DNA of 64,000 nucleotides from Bacillota bacterium. Its GTDB lineage: Bacteria > Bacillota > UBA4882 > UBA8346. Both the position numbers and the translations under genes were made by a program. The notes under the pieces are model-generated. The model made no database searches and was not told the DNA's origin. It worked only from the letters and a program-made list of their open reading frames with translations. This document shows, one piece after another, positions 17,644-27,244 of this stretch. The stretch's first letter is position 1; each line of letters starts with the position of its first letter. Location: assembly GCA_023426245.1 (NCBI GenBank), contig JAFABB010000002.1:1-64000 (forward strand), read 5' to 3'.

Positions 17644-17772
17644 TCAGTTATCTCCTCCAAAAGCATTTAACGAAACTCTCTAAAAAAAGTTGCGCCGCAG
17701 TATAGTATTTTATGCCCTGGCCTCGAAAAATTCCATTAGAAAATTTAGGTTCCGGTTGTCTTTCCTGAGCCG

Positions 17773-18555
17773 TTACGCCCGAATGGATTCTCCCTGAACG
17801 ATCCCACGAAGCTGTTGGTGCACCTTACCATTGGAAGCCAAAAAGCCAGTATCCTTGTGGGTAAGAGTTCCCCCCTGCAAATTGGTAATCATGCCCCCGG
17901 CCTCCATCACGATACAAGCCCCCGCAGCAAAATCCCAGGGATGATCGTCGAATTCCACAATGCCATCGAGCACTCCTTCAGCCAAATAGGTTAATTGCCG
18001 GACCGAAGTCCCAAACATCCGAAGGCCGAATGTATGAATGGCTACCTCCTGTAAAATTCGAACTTCCCTCACGGGCGCCTTTTTAATACCGGAATCAAAT
18101 GAAATCATGCACTCCGCTAAGTTTTGACAGTCGGACACCTTTATTCTCCGGCCGTTTTTATAAGCCCCATTCCCATATTCAGCTACATATAATTCTTCTA
18201 AAACGGGGAGGTAAATCACTCCAGCCACAAAACGGCTTTGATACACCACGCCGATGGATACCCCGAACATATTGATTCCGCGAATAAAATTATGAGTACC
18301 ATCCAATGGATCGATGATCCAAATATACTCGCTATCGGATCCGTTCTGACCGCCCTCTTCACAGATAAAACCATGGCCCGGATACTTGCCCTTTATTTCC
18401 GAGACAATCAGCCGTTCCGCTTCTTTATCGATATTCGTTACCAGACTTTGATCAACTTTTCTTTCAATTTGAAGCCCGCCATTGCCAAAGTTAGCTTTTA
18501 ACAGCGCTCCTGCTTCCAAAGCCGCCTGGGTGCATACGGTAATCAGTTCACTCAT
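17773..18555 (-). CDS. Inositol monophosphatase family protein
   Basis: 260 residues of the Mg-dependent Li-sensitive phosphatase superfamily. The metal-binding motifs are all present: ICEEGG (first Glu), WIIDPLDGTHNFIRG, and the C-terminal WDFAAGACIVMEAGGMITN. Substrates in bacteria include inositol-1-phosphate, histidinol phosphate, 3'-phosphoadenosine phosphate and fructose-1,6-bisphosphate; sequence alone does not choose between them. It is monocistronic, with a short gap on both sides. Confidence 0.9.
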   Translation of the reverse strand: MSELITVCTQAALEAGALLKANFGNGGLQIERKVDQSLVTNIDKEAERLIVSEIKGKYPGHGFICEEGGQNGSDSEYIWIIDPLDGTHNFIRGINMFGVSIGVVYQSRFVAGVIYLPVLEELYVAEYGNGAYKNGRRIKVSDCQNLAECMISFDSGIKKAPVREVRILQEVAIHTFGLRMFGTSVRQLTYLAEGVLDGIVEFDDHPWDFAAGACIVMEAGGMITNLQGGTLTHKDTGFLASNGKVHQQLRGIVQGESIRA

Positions 18556-18607
18556 CCAATCTCACTCCCGGTCATTATGATAAACGTGATATCGTTAGGT
18601 CCGTAAT

Positions 18608-20581
18608 TTAATTACTCTTCCCTGCGGCTTGCTGGTTTAAAAAGCTTTCTACCGGCTTGGTTACCATATAATAGCGGTTGGAGTAATCCCAAAGGGTAAA
18701 TCCGGGAGAGTTTGTCGCCAAATTGCCCTGGATTTGACGTAACAAATAATCCGTATAAACGGGCGGAGTCATATTGAGTTCTCTGCCGAGCCTGAAAGCC
18801 TGGATATAAGGCCGGACCACACTTTTCCCCCCCGTTATCGTATAGGCCCGGTTGGTTCCGTCAAGATAAATCCGGCGGGCGCGTTCCAGGTAATCAAATT
18901 CAGGCAAAAAATTGCTTGGAAAATGGGATGGATAAAACATGGGACAAATAACATCCACATAATCACTGATAGCTTCCAAATTTTGCCCGTTTGAGCTGAT
19001 TGAACGGCACCAACAACTAAAGCCATAAAGGTCGGTACTGATCGGAATTGTAATTCTCTGACGGACAAAAACCAGAAATGACTCCAGCGCATCGGCTTTT
19101 TCCGCTCCTTCCGGGCGGTATCGGAAAGCTATCCTTGAAATATCGCCATCCGTTGGAAACCGGATGTAATCAAACTGAATCTCATCCACTCCCAAGGACT
19201 GCAATTCTTCGGCAATGGACCGGTTATATTCCCAGACGCCTTCACTATATGGATCAACCCAGTATTCCTTGGTATTCCAAGGCTTATTGATTGTTTTATC
19301 CCATACCGCATATTTGAAATTCTGATACTGAAACAGCTTCGGATCCTGAAAAGTCACAATTCTGCCGATTACATAAATTCCATTTTGCTTCGCTTTCCGC
19401 AGCAATTCCCCCATTTTAATGCCATTGCGGCGCACCGCCATCATCTGCCGCGGTTGGACCAGCTTGCTATCATAGGTGAGCATGCCGAAATCATCTTTAC
19501 AATCTACCACCAATGAATTGAGACCATTGCGTTTTAAAAACTGAATTTTTTGATCCAGACTGTTTCCATAAGCTTTATCGGAACGGAGGTAAATTCCGTA
19601 ACGACCTGCGGCTATACGCAGACGGGCCTTCTTGGCGGGATCCATCTCAAAGGGAAGGCGCTTTAATGGGTTATCAAATAATAAGTCACTCTCTGCAATG
19701 ATTGGGGTTCTGATTGGCTTGAAATCCGTTGAGCCCTTTGGAACGGCAATATTTTGAATCGCTTCACTTTTCCGATCCGGGGCATCCTTTTGAATGGGTA
19801 TGGTCTCATCGCTTGCTGTTGAAAATGGATCCATTACTTTTAGATTATTTATTTTTTCAGCGCTCTTGCGATCTTTACTCATCCGGTAAACTGACTGTCC
19901 AAAACCGCAAGAAAACAGGATGCGTTCCGGGTCGTCTTTAGGGTAGGCCAGGACCGAAATTTCATCCCAATAATCAGCGCCCTGGTAAAAAAATTTGAGT
20001 TCCCTCGAAATATTACTCCAGCTTTGACCTAGGTCATGGGTTTCAAAAATTCCTGCAAAAGAAGTCCCAAGGAGTATGGTCTTTTTATCAACGGGTGATA
20101 AAGCCACCGCCGTTAAATACGCACCTTCGGGAATAGGACGTTTACGGGCGATGAGCTCCCAGGTTTGTCCATAATTTTCGGATAGATAGATTTGGCTGGC
20201 TGTAAGAACTGCCACTCTTGCAGAATTAAGCGGATCAACTCCCAGGGCCACCAGATGGCGGACTTGTTCTTCCCGGTAAGGATAAATTCTTTTTTTCGGT
20301 AAACCGTTGTTCCTGGGACTCCAGCTCTTCCCGGCATCGCTTGAAAAAAGAAAACCCGTTTTGCGTGAAAGGCCATAAGCTATGTTGGTATCGGCCTGCA
20401 AGTATGTTTCAGGATAAAATAGGTCCTCCTCAACACCATTGTCTTTTTGATTGTTTATCGCATCCCTATTGATTGGAGAGGCGTTTTCACCCCGGTCATT
20501 TTCTCCCAGTATGGCGCCTCCGGTTGATGAAACAATCATTGCAATAAAAAAAGCCGTCATCAGCCATTTATATTTTTGCAA
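18608..20581 (-). CDS. Secreted BNR-repeat / DUF4015 putative glycoside hydrolase
   Basis: About 657 residues. The start is taken as TTG at 20581 because AAAGGAGG lies 6 nt before it and falls inside the longer ATG frame. A signal sequence (KWLMTAFFIAMIVSSTGGA) is followed by sortilin/BNR-like repeats (SSDAGKSWSPRNNGL, SENYGQTWELI, THDLGQSWSNI) to about residue 240. The C-terminal DUF4015 barrel follows (GIYLRSDKAYGNSLDQKIQF, VDCKDDFGMLTYDS, IQFDYIRFPTDGD). DUF4015 proteins are predicted glycoside hydrolases; Asp residues of VDCKDD and QFDYIRFP are likely active-site candidates. The fusion with a beta-propeller is notable. Confidence 0.82.
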   Translation of the reverse strand: MQKYKWLMTAFFIAMIVSSTGGAILGENDRGENASPINRDAINNQKDNGVEEDLFYPETYLQADTNIAYGLSRKTGFLFSSDAGKSWSPRNNGLPKKRIYPYREEQVRHLVALGVDPLNSARVAVLTASQIYLSENYGQTWELIARKRPIPEGAYLTAVALSPVDKKTILLGTSFAGIFETHDLGQSWSNISRELKFFYQGADYWDEISVLAYPKDDPERILFSCGFGQSVYRMSKDRKSAEKINNLKVMDPFSTASDETIPIQKDAPDRKSEAIQNIAVPKGSTDFKPIRTPIIAESDLLFDNPLKRLPFEMDPAKKARLRIAAGRYGIYLRSDKAYGNSLDQKIQFLKRNGLNSLVVDCKDDFGMLTYDSKLVQPRQMMAVRRNGIKMGELLRKAKQNGIYVIGRIVTFQDPKLFQYQNFKYAVWDKTINKPWNTKEYWVDPYSEGVWEYNRSIAEELQSLGVDEIQFDYIRFPTDGDISRIAFRYRPEGAEKADALESFLVFVRQRITIPISTDLYGFSCWCRSISSNGQNLEAISDYVDVICPMFYPSHFPSNFLPEFDYLERARRIYLDGTNRAYTITGGKSVVRPYIQAFRLGRELNMTPPVYTDYLLRQIQGNLATNSPGFTLWDYSNRYYMVTKPVESFLNQQAAGKSN

Positions 20582-20817
20582 AAGTCTTCCTCCTTTATGA
20601 TAGCCTGATACCATTGACTCTCAATATGAAATAAGACCGTCGCAAGAGATTTCGGATATCTATGATTGCAATCAACATGCGTTAGACTTCTAACGATGCT
20701 ATTCCAATCGTAAACTTTACTTCTCTTTGACAGCCTTGTACCAGTTTCTGTTTCTTTTCTCCAACTTCGGATAATAGGTCAATCCATCAACGGTTTTTCC
20801 CTCAACAAACCAAAACA

Positions 20818-21102
20818 TTAGGGCATATTATAACAATCCCTTATTTTCCGTTCCAGAGTTTGCCGGTCTTGACTGGTATACCCTTCAGTACTGGGCATGT
20901 ATCGTAAATACAGGGAAACAGCCCCGTCATAAGTATTGCGATCCCAATATTGCTCATTGGACACCCCGACATCATTAATGAAACATTGTCCATCCGGCGA
21001 AGTATAGATAATTACATAAACAGCCGCCCGATTGACCGGTACGATGGTCGTTTCCACGCTAAAGGGGCCGTCAAATTTGTAACCGCAGATATTCATACTC
21101 AT
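20818..21102 (-). CDS. Small uncharacterised protein, possibly GIY-YIG-like
   Basis: 94 residues with a strong ribosome binding site (GGGAGGTTATAAAA). Visible features are a hydrophobic strand AAVYVIIYTSPDGQCFINDV, a GVSNEQYW turn and a C-terminal TLERKIRDCYNMP. The pattern (a YVI strand, then DVG.S, then a late R..E..IRDCYN) loosely recalls small GIY-YIG-type folds, but key catalytic residues are not convincing. It is followed by about 200 bp without a gene. Confidence 0.6.
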   Translation of the reverse strand: MSMNICGYKFDGPFSVETTIVPVNRAAVYVIIYTSPDGQCFINDVGVSNEQYWDRNTYDGAVSLYLRYMPSTEGYTSQDRQTLERKIRDCYNMP

Positions 21103-21368
21103 TTTTATAACCTCCCGTAATGCTGGATCAAAATTAACTTCTATAGCACTCTATCGGCATTTTTTCAATTTTTGTTTTGTTTTTCGATTTTATTTCTTAT
21201 TTTTCCTGCTTGTTTTGATAAAATATTCCATATGTCCCCCGGGAGATTTCCTAGCCGCCGGCAAAAAGACGATTTCAAACTTTTTTTATTATTGTTAATC
21301 GTGAGAACTCACCAAATATTGATCTCATTTTCGTAAATGTGATACAATCATATTATCAGGAGGAGATC

Positions 21369-23612
21369 ATGGAATTTTTAAATGTCTTTCTATGGTGGTT
21401 TTATATTCTCGTGATTGGTTTTATTTTTTTACCGGTAACCGTTAAAATTTTTGCCGGCTTTTATGATCGAGGGTATCTATTTTCCAAAACCATCGGGATT
21501 GCCGTATCCGCCTATTTATTATGGCTGTTTTCCTCTTTAAAGGTCATTCCCTTTTTCCGTATATCCATTTTCGGAATCTTGCTATTAATTTTGGGAGTAA
21601 TCCTTTGGGGCCATGGCATCCCGATTTGGAAATCCTTATGCAAGTCCAAGCAGTTCATAAAGATATTGGCAGCGGAAGAATTGCTCTTTCTGGCCGCAGT
21701 GATTGGATGGTCATTCATCCGGGGTCTGCGGCCCGAAATTTATGGCCTGGAAAAATTCATGGATTTCGGATTTGTGAATTCGATTCTACGAACCACATAT
21801 ATGCCGCCAAAGGATATCTGGTTTGCCGGAGACTCCATCAATTACTACTATTTCGGACATTTTATCTGCGCCTTCCTTACCAAATTAAGCGGGATAGACC
21901 CGGCAGTGACTTATAACCTGATGATTGCAACCTTGTTTGCGTTTTGTCTGGTTTTAAGTTTTTCCATCACCTCCAATCTGATCGATGTCGGTTGTGGGCG
22001 GCAACGGTGGAAGACGTTGTCCGGAGGAATTCTTTCATCGTTGCTGCTTTCCTTGGGCAGTAACCTTCATCCCTTTATTTATGGGGTTGGATTGCCTTGG
22101 CTTAAAAATCACGGCTTATATCATGGCGCGCTCAAAGCTTATTACTATCCGGATTCAACCCGTTTTATCGGATATGATCCTCCGACCCATGACAAGACCA
22201 TTCATGAATTCCCTTCCTATTCATTTATCGTTGCGGACCTTCACGCCCATGTATCCGATATCCCTTTTGTTTTAACGATCCTGGCCCTTTTAATGGCTTT
22301 GGTTTTTCGCCTGGCAATCAAAGATCAAAATGCAACCAACCGGAATGAGGTATCCTTAGAAAGCACATGCCGCTTTTCCTCAAAAATCCCTATCCAAAAG
22401 AGGATCTCCGGGATATTGACATCATGCGGGGGTTTTTTTCAAAATTATCTTGCGTCGGAAGTGGTTTTCATTGGTTTTTTCCTGGCTTTCTTTCAGATGA
22501 CCAACTTTTGGGATTTGCCGATTTATTTGTTGATTTCAGTGGTCGTTATTTTATACGCCAATATGATACGCTTTCAATTTAAAGCACCCTTTGGAAGATA
22601 TGCGGTCATTCAGAGCTTTTTAATATTATTCCTGTTGCGAATCCTAACCTTTCCCTTTAGGATCCAAAATACAACCCAGGGAATCGGCCTAACTACCGGT
22701 CATAGTCCCCTTTATCAATTATTGGTGCTCTGGGGTTACCAGTTTGTATTTGTAATGGCTTTTCTACTGGTTTTATATTCCCAATACAAGGATGATCAGA
22801 AAAACCTCCCGGAAAGAAGGGAAAAATCATCATTTGACTGGCGAAGTTTTTTAGGCCGCCTCAGTCCCGCCGATGCCTTCTGCTTGATTATCATCCTGGC
22901 GGCAACGGGTTTAATCCTTGTGCCGGAATGGGTATATGTAAAAGATATTTATAGTGGGGATTTTAAAAGAGCCAACACCATGTTTAAACTGACTTTTCAG
23001 ACCTTTATAATGTTTGCCCTGGCAATAGGGTATATTTATTTTCGAATCTCCGCCAATCCAAAATCATTTTTCCACCGGGCGCTCTTGAAGATTCCGCTAT
23101 TGGTGTTGATAGGTTTACCCCTGATCTACCCATATTTTAGCGTAATCCAGGGCTATTACGGAAAACCGGAAATAAAACGTTATCTCGGTCTGGATGGTGT
23201 CCAATTTCTAAAACAACGTGATAATAATGACTATCAAGGAATTTTGTGGCTAAATCAACATGTTAAGGGCCAGCCGGCCATTTTGGAAGCCAATGGGGAC
23301 AGTTACAGCGATTACGGAAGAGTTTCGATGGCAACCGGACTCCCAACGATCCTGGGCTGGTATGTTCATGAATGGTTATGGCGGGGAACCCCCAATGGTG
23401 TAAATCAGCGGGTGATGGAAGTGAGCACCGTATACGAATCCGATAATCTCATGATGACCCGCGATATTTTACGGAAATATAAAATCCAATACATCATCGT
23501 TGGAGAGCTGGAACGGAGAAAATTTATCCATCTTAATCTGGGGAAACTGATGAGTCTGGGAAAAGTGGTTTTTCAATCTCCTGGCACCAGTATTATTCAG
23601 GTTCTTTATTAA
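21369..23612 (+). CDS. DUF2298 (YYY family) polytopic membrane protein
   Basis: 747 residues from the ATG at 21369, preceded by AGGAGGAGATC; the frame opens 30 bp earlier without a site. There are about 12-14 hydrophobic helices. The family name motif is present in FAGDSINYYYFGHF, together with EFPSYSFIVADLHAHVSDIP, FWDLPIY and NTMFKLTFQ. These proteins resemble GT-C-type glycosyltransferases, with the DLHAH acidic/His loop a likely catalytic site facing outward. The role is probably cell-envelope glycan synthesis, but no member is well characterised. Confidence 0.88.
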   Translation: MEFLNVFLWWFYILVIGFIFLPVTVKIFAGFYDRGYLFSKTIGIAVSAYLLWLFSSLKVIPFFRISIFGILLLILGVILWGHGIPIWKSLCKSKQFIKILAAEELLFLAAVIGWSFIRGLRPEIYGLEKFMDFGFVNSILRTTYMPPKDIWFAGDSINYYYFGHFICAFLTKLSGIDPAVTYNLMIATLFAFCLVLSFSITSNLIDVGCGRQRWKTLSGGILSSLLLSLGSNLHPFIYGVGLPWLKNHGLYHGALKAYYYPDSTRFIGYDPPTHDKTIHEFPSYSFIVADLHAHVSDIPFVLTILALLMALVFRLAIKDQNATNRNEVSLESTCRFSSKIPIQKRISGILTSCGGFFQNYLASEVVFIGFFLAFFQMTNFWDLPIYLLISVVVILYANMIRFQFKAPFGRYAVIQSFLILFLLRILTFPFRIQNTTQGIGLTTGHSPLYQLLVLWGYQFVFVMAFLLVLYSQYKDDQKNLPERREKSSFDWRSFLGRLSPADAFCLIIILAATGLILVPEWVYVKDIYSGDFKRANTMFKLTFQTFIMFALAIGYIYFRISANPKSFFHRALLKIPLLVLIGLPLIYPYFSVIQGYYGKPEIKRYLGLDGVQFLKQRDNNDYQGILWLNQHVKGQPAILEANGDSYSDYGRVSMATGLPTILGWYVHEWLWRGTPNGVNQRVMEVSTVYESDNLMMTRDILRKYKIQYIIVGELERRKFIHLNLGKLMSLGKVVFQSPGTSIIQVLY

Positions 23613-23700
23613 ATCCTACCGGCAGCACTTTCTCGCTGCCCCCGGTGACTGCTTCAATGAGATGGGAGAAGCAGAGAGCCGCCAGAGGATAAAAGCTGTT

Positions 23701-24375
23701 TCATTTTAGCGATAGATACAATCCCTTATCCTGTCTCCATTCGGCGTAAAAAACATCACCGGGTTCCTTTACTCCCTGGGTTTTAAGCTGTTCGTAAAGC
23801 CAGGACAGATTGAAGCCACTGGCCTTTAAATTATCCATTAGAACTTTTCCATCACTTATCAATGTGACAGCTAAAAAAAGAGGGATATCCGGCAAGTTTA
23901 GGTCCTTCCGGGTCGGGGAGGTTTGCGGCGAATTCTTAAGGACACTGACTGAACCGTTCATTTCCAGAATTGCGTATTTGACTTCGGTCATGGAAAAAAT
24001 GTCTTTCTGGCGGAGTAAATTTAATAACTGGTTAAGGTTTAACTTGTTACGTTTTAATTGATGGTAATCAATCCGACCTTCCCGGATGACGATCGAAGGA
24101 TTTCCTTCGAAGAAACCGCGCATAGGAAGAAATTTTTCTGCCAGCAACTCAAAAAAATAGATCAGAACTCCCCATAAAAGAATCGGGTAGAGCATCATCA
24201 AAGATCCGGTCTTTTCATCATAGACTGCATGAACGAATATTTCGCCCATTACAATGGAAGAAATAAAATCAAAAGGCGTAATTTGACTAATCTGCGTTTT
24301 GCCTAACAGCTTCGTGATGAACAACATCAAAAAGAGACCGATGAAGATTCTCGCGGTAACGATCCAGATATCCAT
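23701..24375 (-). CDS. DUF421 / YetF-family membrane protein
   Basis: 224 residues. Three N-terminal helices (WIVTARIFIGLFLMLFITKL, FDFISSIVMGEIFVHAVYD, LYPILLWGVLIYFFELLAE) are followed by a cytoplasmic alpha/beta domain of about 140 residues with the family motifs GNPSIVIREGRIDYHQLKR, LLNLLRQKDIFSMTEVKYAI and SVLKNSP. YetF/DUF421 proteins are widespread in spore formers and some affect spore germination or stress, but the biochemical role is unknown. A second, diverged copy lies divergently 212 bp away. Confidence 0.9.
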   Translation of the reverse strand: MDIWIVTARIFIGLFLMLFITKLLGKTQISQITPFDFISSIVMGEIFVHAVYDEKTGSLMMLYPILLWGVLIYFFELLAEKFLPMRGFFEGNPSIVIREGRIDYHQLKRNKLNLNQLLNLLRQKDIFSMTEVKYAILEMNGSVSVLKNSPQTSPTRKDLNLPDIPLFLAVTLISDGKVLMDNLKASGFNLSWLYEQLKTQGVKEPGDVFYAEWRQDKGLYLSLK

Positions 24376-24587
24376 TTTTTCTCCTCAAAATTTGGCAATC
24401 GACAACGCAATCACTACCGGCTAAAAACCGGCTGTTGAGACAATCATCAGAGAATGACTCCGATTTTCACATGGCCCCGCCATCATTAACCATGACGGAG
24501 TTGGATATCCTAATCGTATCCAAAATCCGATAAATAATCCTTGGAACTGTCGGATCAACAAATGAGGGGATTAGGCGGGTAACTTCT

Positions 24588-25298
24588 TTGGACCAGCTAT
24601 GCTTGGTAATCTGGAAATCAATTTTAATCTACTTTCTACTGCTTATCCTGACACGTTTTATTGGCAAAAAGATTCTCTCTCAGCTAACCTATTTTGACTT
24701 CGTCATTGGTATAACCGTTGGAACCATCGGCGGAGCTTATGTGGTAGAGATGGTAAAGGGGGCATGGGTACTCATCAGTCCGCTGATCCTGGCTATCTGT
24801 ACGGTTCTGACAGGGATTATCACTATGAAAAGCCTTCATTTAAGGAAACTAATTGAAGGAGAACCGGTAGTGGTCATTGAAAACGGCAGGGTTTTAGAAA
24901 ATAATATGCGTAAACTTCGCTATCATGTGGATAATCTAGAGATGCAACTTCGCGAACAGGGGGTATTCAATATTTCAGAGGTTGAGTTCGCTGTTTTGGA
25001 GCCCCATGGTCAGCTCAGCATCCTCAAGAAATCTCAAAATCTCCCTTTAACGCCAAAAGACCTCCACCTCGCTACTCAATACCAAGGAATGAGCTCCGAG
25101 TTGATTAAAGATGGTGATGTGATCGAGCAAAACTTGCGCCAAAACAATCTATCATTCACTTGGCTTTACCGGGAGCTGCGTAAAAACAATATTTATGATA
25201 TTTCCGGTATTGTCTTGGCTTCTCTCGGCACGGACGGCAAATTATTTATTGATAAACAAAATGACTCTCTACAATATGTCCAGAAAATTGAGGATTAA
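24588..25298 (+). CDS. DUF421 / YetF-family membrane protein (second copy)
   Basis: 236 residues. The start codon is TTG at 24588, with only a weak GGCGGG upstream. Same plan as its neighbour: an N-terminal membrane region (ILIYFLLLILTRFIGKKILS, FDFVIGITVGTIGGAYVVEM) and a soluble domain with GEPVVVIENGRVLENNMRKL, LREQGVFNISEVEFAVLEPH and SILKKSQ. The C-terminus carries extra residues ending VLASLGTDGKLFIDKQ. The pair is too diverged to be a recent duplication. It converges on the opine dehydrogenase gene. Confidence 0.88.
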   Translation: MDQLCLVIWKSILIYFLLLILTRFIGKKILSQLTYFDFVIGITVGTIGGAYVVEMVKGAWVLISPLILAICTVLTGIITMKSLHLRKLIEGEPVVVIENGRVLENNMRKLRYHVDNLEMQLREQGVFNISEVEFAVLEPHGQLSILKKSQNLPLTPKDLHLATQYQGMSSELIKDGDVIEQNLRQNNLSFTWLYRELRKNNIYDISGIVLASLGTDGKLFIDKQNDSLQYVQKIED

Positions 25299-25359
25299 TT
25301 GGTTGGCACTTCGGCTTTCCAATCACATTAGCGATCATCCGAGACTTCACGGTTTGCCG

Positions 25360-26454
25360 TTACTCATTAAATCCCTCCAAAGCAACCCGCCGGATTTCCT
25401 TATGGGAAAGATTTGCCAGTCCCATCTTTTCCACGGTCCGTCCATCATTCCAATAATCACAACCGCTCATGACCCCCGCCAAATGAATAAGATGCTTGAT
25501 GGCAGGAGTGGCCACCCCCAACAAATCTCCCAGTGACGAAATGGGAACCAGACTCATGGGTACATCTTCCCAAAGATAACGGTGATCCATCGTGGGTGGA
25601 GCATAAATGCCTTTATAGCCGATATTATTTCTGATTGCATCATATAAGGTTTTTCCATGAGCATCATACGCGATATAAAGCCACTCCCTGGCGGTCATGG
25701 CTTTAAAACCCAAAGCAGCCGCAACTGCAACCCTTTCTTGATCAAGCCTTTCCAAGATTGTTGCTACAGCCTTGGTAATCCCTTCAAAGTAAAACTGAAA
25801 GTCTCCGCGGGTCGACTCGATCCGGGCCGCATTTAACACCATCAACGCCGGATGAAATATCGCTCCGATGTTGTCCAATCCGGTTTTGACCACATTATCT
25901 CCGGGGACAAATTGAGGAAACGCCCCATGAACAATCTTGATCACTTCCACAGTTTGATAACCCGGAAGCGCCGCTATGGGTACGGAATTCTTAACATCGA
26001 AAATTCTTACCTGTGCCGGATTGGTATTGCGGCAAGCGTACAAAAGAGTTTGGGCTTCGGCGATCATGATTTCTTTCTTTACGCCACGTTCCTTAAGGAC
26101 TTGGTGAAACTCAAAAACTCCGCCGGTACGCCCCGGGTTCAAAATTATCAATTGCCCGTCTTGTAAATAAGGAGCCACCTGGGTCGCCATATAACGGTGG
26201 GCATTGGCCGGAACCACAATCATGATCACATCGGCGCCGTTTACGACCTCTGCCATCTCGGAAGATGCCATTTGCAATTTTCCAAATCCATCAATTTCGC
26301 CAACCAACTCAATTCCGCCCGCTATTTGAATGGGTTCGAGACGGGATGCGCTGCGGTTGAACATCTTAACAGGATACCCCATCAAGCCCAAATGTCCGGC
26401 CATCGCCATTCCACCATGCCCGGCGCCTAAAACTGCAAACCGTAATTGGTTCAT
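25360..26454 (-). CDS. NAD/NADP octopine/nopaline dehydrogenase family protein
   Basis: 364 residues. The Rossmann N-terminus has AVLGAGHGGMAMAGHLGLMG, with a following MFNRSASRLEPIQ at the NADP-binding position, then DVIMIVVPANAHRYMA. The C-terminal octopine dehydrogenase domain includes GALMVLNAARIE-like HPALMVLNAARIESTRGDFQ and the late DHRYLWEDVPMSLVP. The family reduces imines formed from an amino acid and a 2-oxo acid, or related substrates; the substrate here cannot be told. It has a ribosome binding site (AGGAGGAAC) and no operon partners. Confidence 0.9.
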   Translation of the reverse strand: MNQLRFAVLGAGHGGMAMAGHLGLMGYPVKMFNRSASRLEPIQIAGGIELVGEIDGFGKLQMASSEMAEVVNGADVIMIVVPANAHRYMATQVAPYLQDGQLIILNPGRTGGVFEFHQVLKERGVKKEIMIAEAQTLLYACRNTNPAQVRIFDVKNSVPIAALPGYQTVEVIKIVHGAFPQFVPGDNVVKTGLDNIGAIFHPALMVLNAARIESTRGDFQFYFEGITKAVATILERLDQERVAVAAALGFKAMTAREWLYIAYDAHGKTLYDAIRNNIGYKGIYAPPTMDHRYLWEDVPMSLVPISSLGDLLGVATPAIKHLIHLAGVMSGCDYWNDGRTVEKMGLANLSHKEIRRVALEGFNE

Positions 26455-26598
26455 CCAGGTTCCTCCTTTGCCCGAACTTTTCGGTAGTGATTTTAGGGTT
26501 AAGACTAAAAAAACATCGGAAAATCAGGCTCCTGGTTTAGCAGTCCACTTTATCCTTTCACTGATCCGAGGTAAACTGCAAGAACCGGCTCCCGTGAG

Positions 26599-26689
26599 GG
26601 TCTCACTCTGTGAGGTCTCACTCCGTGCGTATCTTTCTCCGAGGGTCTCTTTCCGAAACGGTCTCTCTCCGAGAAAGTCTTATTCTATG
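26599..26689. repeat. Degenerate 15-16 bp tandem repeats (GGTCTCNCTCCGNGA)
   Basis: Six consecutive units of 14-16 bp, each close to GGTCTCACTCCGTGA, at 26599, 26614, 26630, 26644, 26660 and 26675. They decay toward the right. They lie upstream of the opine dehydrogenase gene in DNA without a credible gene. Confidence 0.75.
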
Positions 26690-27097
26690 GGTGAACAAGT
26701 CAAGTAACGTGGGGCGTTCGTCTAGAAAATAATTAAAACCGTTGATTGCGCGACTTATTCAAGGAGGAAGCATTCCAATCAAAGGAAGAATTTCATAAAG
26801 AGGCAAAAAGATGCAAGTTGCAGGTCTATCTTAGGTTATATAGGTTATGCGCTGTCACTGATGATCATTCCCATTGGATTCCATATAAAAACTATTCTTG
26901 ATAACTTTGGTAGATCCTCTTTTCGGTCCCGGATAAAATTTTTATGACAGGGTTTTTCCTCCCAGGTCGGGCAATCCGCAAAGATAATTCCCGGAGGGGC
27001 CATAAGGCAGAGCGCCATCATTTGGCGTAGAAATCAAGGCAGCACCTTAACGGATGAAGAATCGGATTTGCACGATAAAACAGCAATTTTCTACAAT
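26690..27097. other. Intergenic stretch with no recognisable feature
   Basis: Both strands were read and no gene, RNA or convincing hairpin was found between the 15-bp repeats and the 42-bp repeats. An isolated AAGGAGGAAG around 26760 is not followed by a usable open frame. Confidence 0.5.
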
Positions 27098-27244
27098 GTA
27101 ACACCATCATTCCCTGATGTGGACCCAAATTTCTATGATGTAACACCATCATCCTCTGATCTAGACCCAAATTTCTATGATGTAACACCATCATCCTCTG
27201 ATGTAGACCCATTATCGTTTGATATAACACCCAATTTGGAGGAC
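27098..27244. repeat. 42-bp tandem repeats (three and a half units)
   Basis: Units at 27098-27139, 27140-27181 and 27182-27223, plus a partial fourth from 27224. Units 1 to 3 begin GTAACACCATCAT; units 1 and 2 contain AGACCCAAATTTCTATGAT or a one-base variant. The first two units differ at only a few positions. Because 42 is a multiple of three, frames on both strands stay open and yield 14-residue repeats. Neither has a ribosome binding site, so they are taken as non-coding. Confidence 0.85.

Noticed and set aside
23621..23640. GGCAGC/GCTGCC hairpin after the DUF2298 gene
   Set aside because: Only 6 bp and no T-run, so not called a terminator.
26330..26707. 125-residue open frame across the 15-bp repeats
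   Set aside because: Overlaps the opine dehydrogenase 5' end, no ribosome binding site, low-complexity end from the repeats.
26599..27244. CRISPR array
   Set aside because: Units are contiguous without spacers and there are no cas genes.
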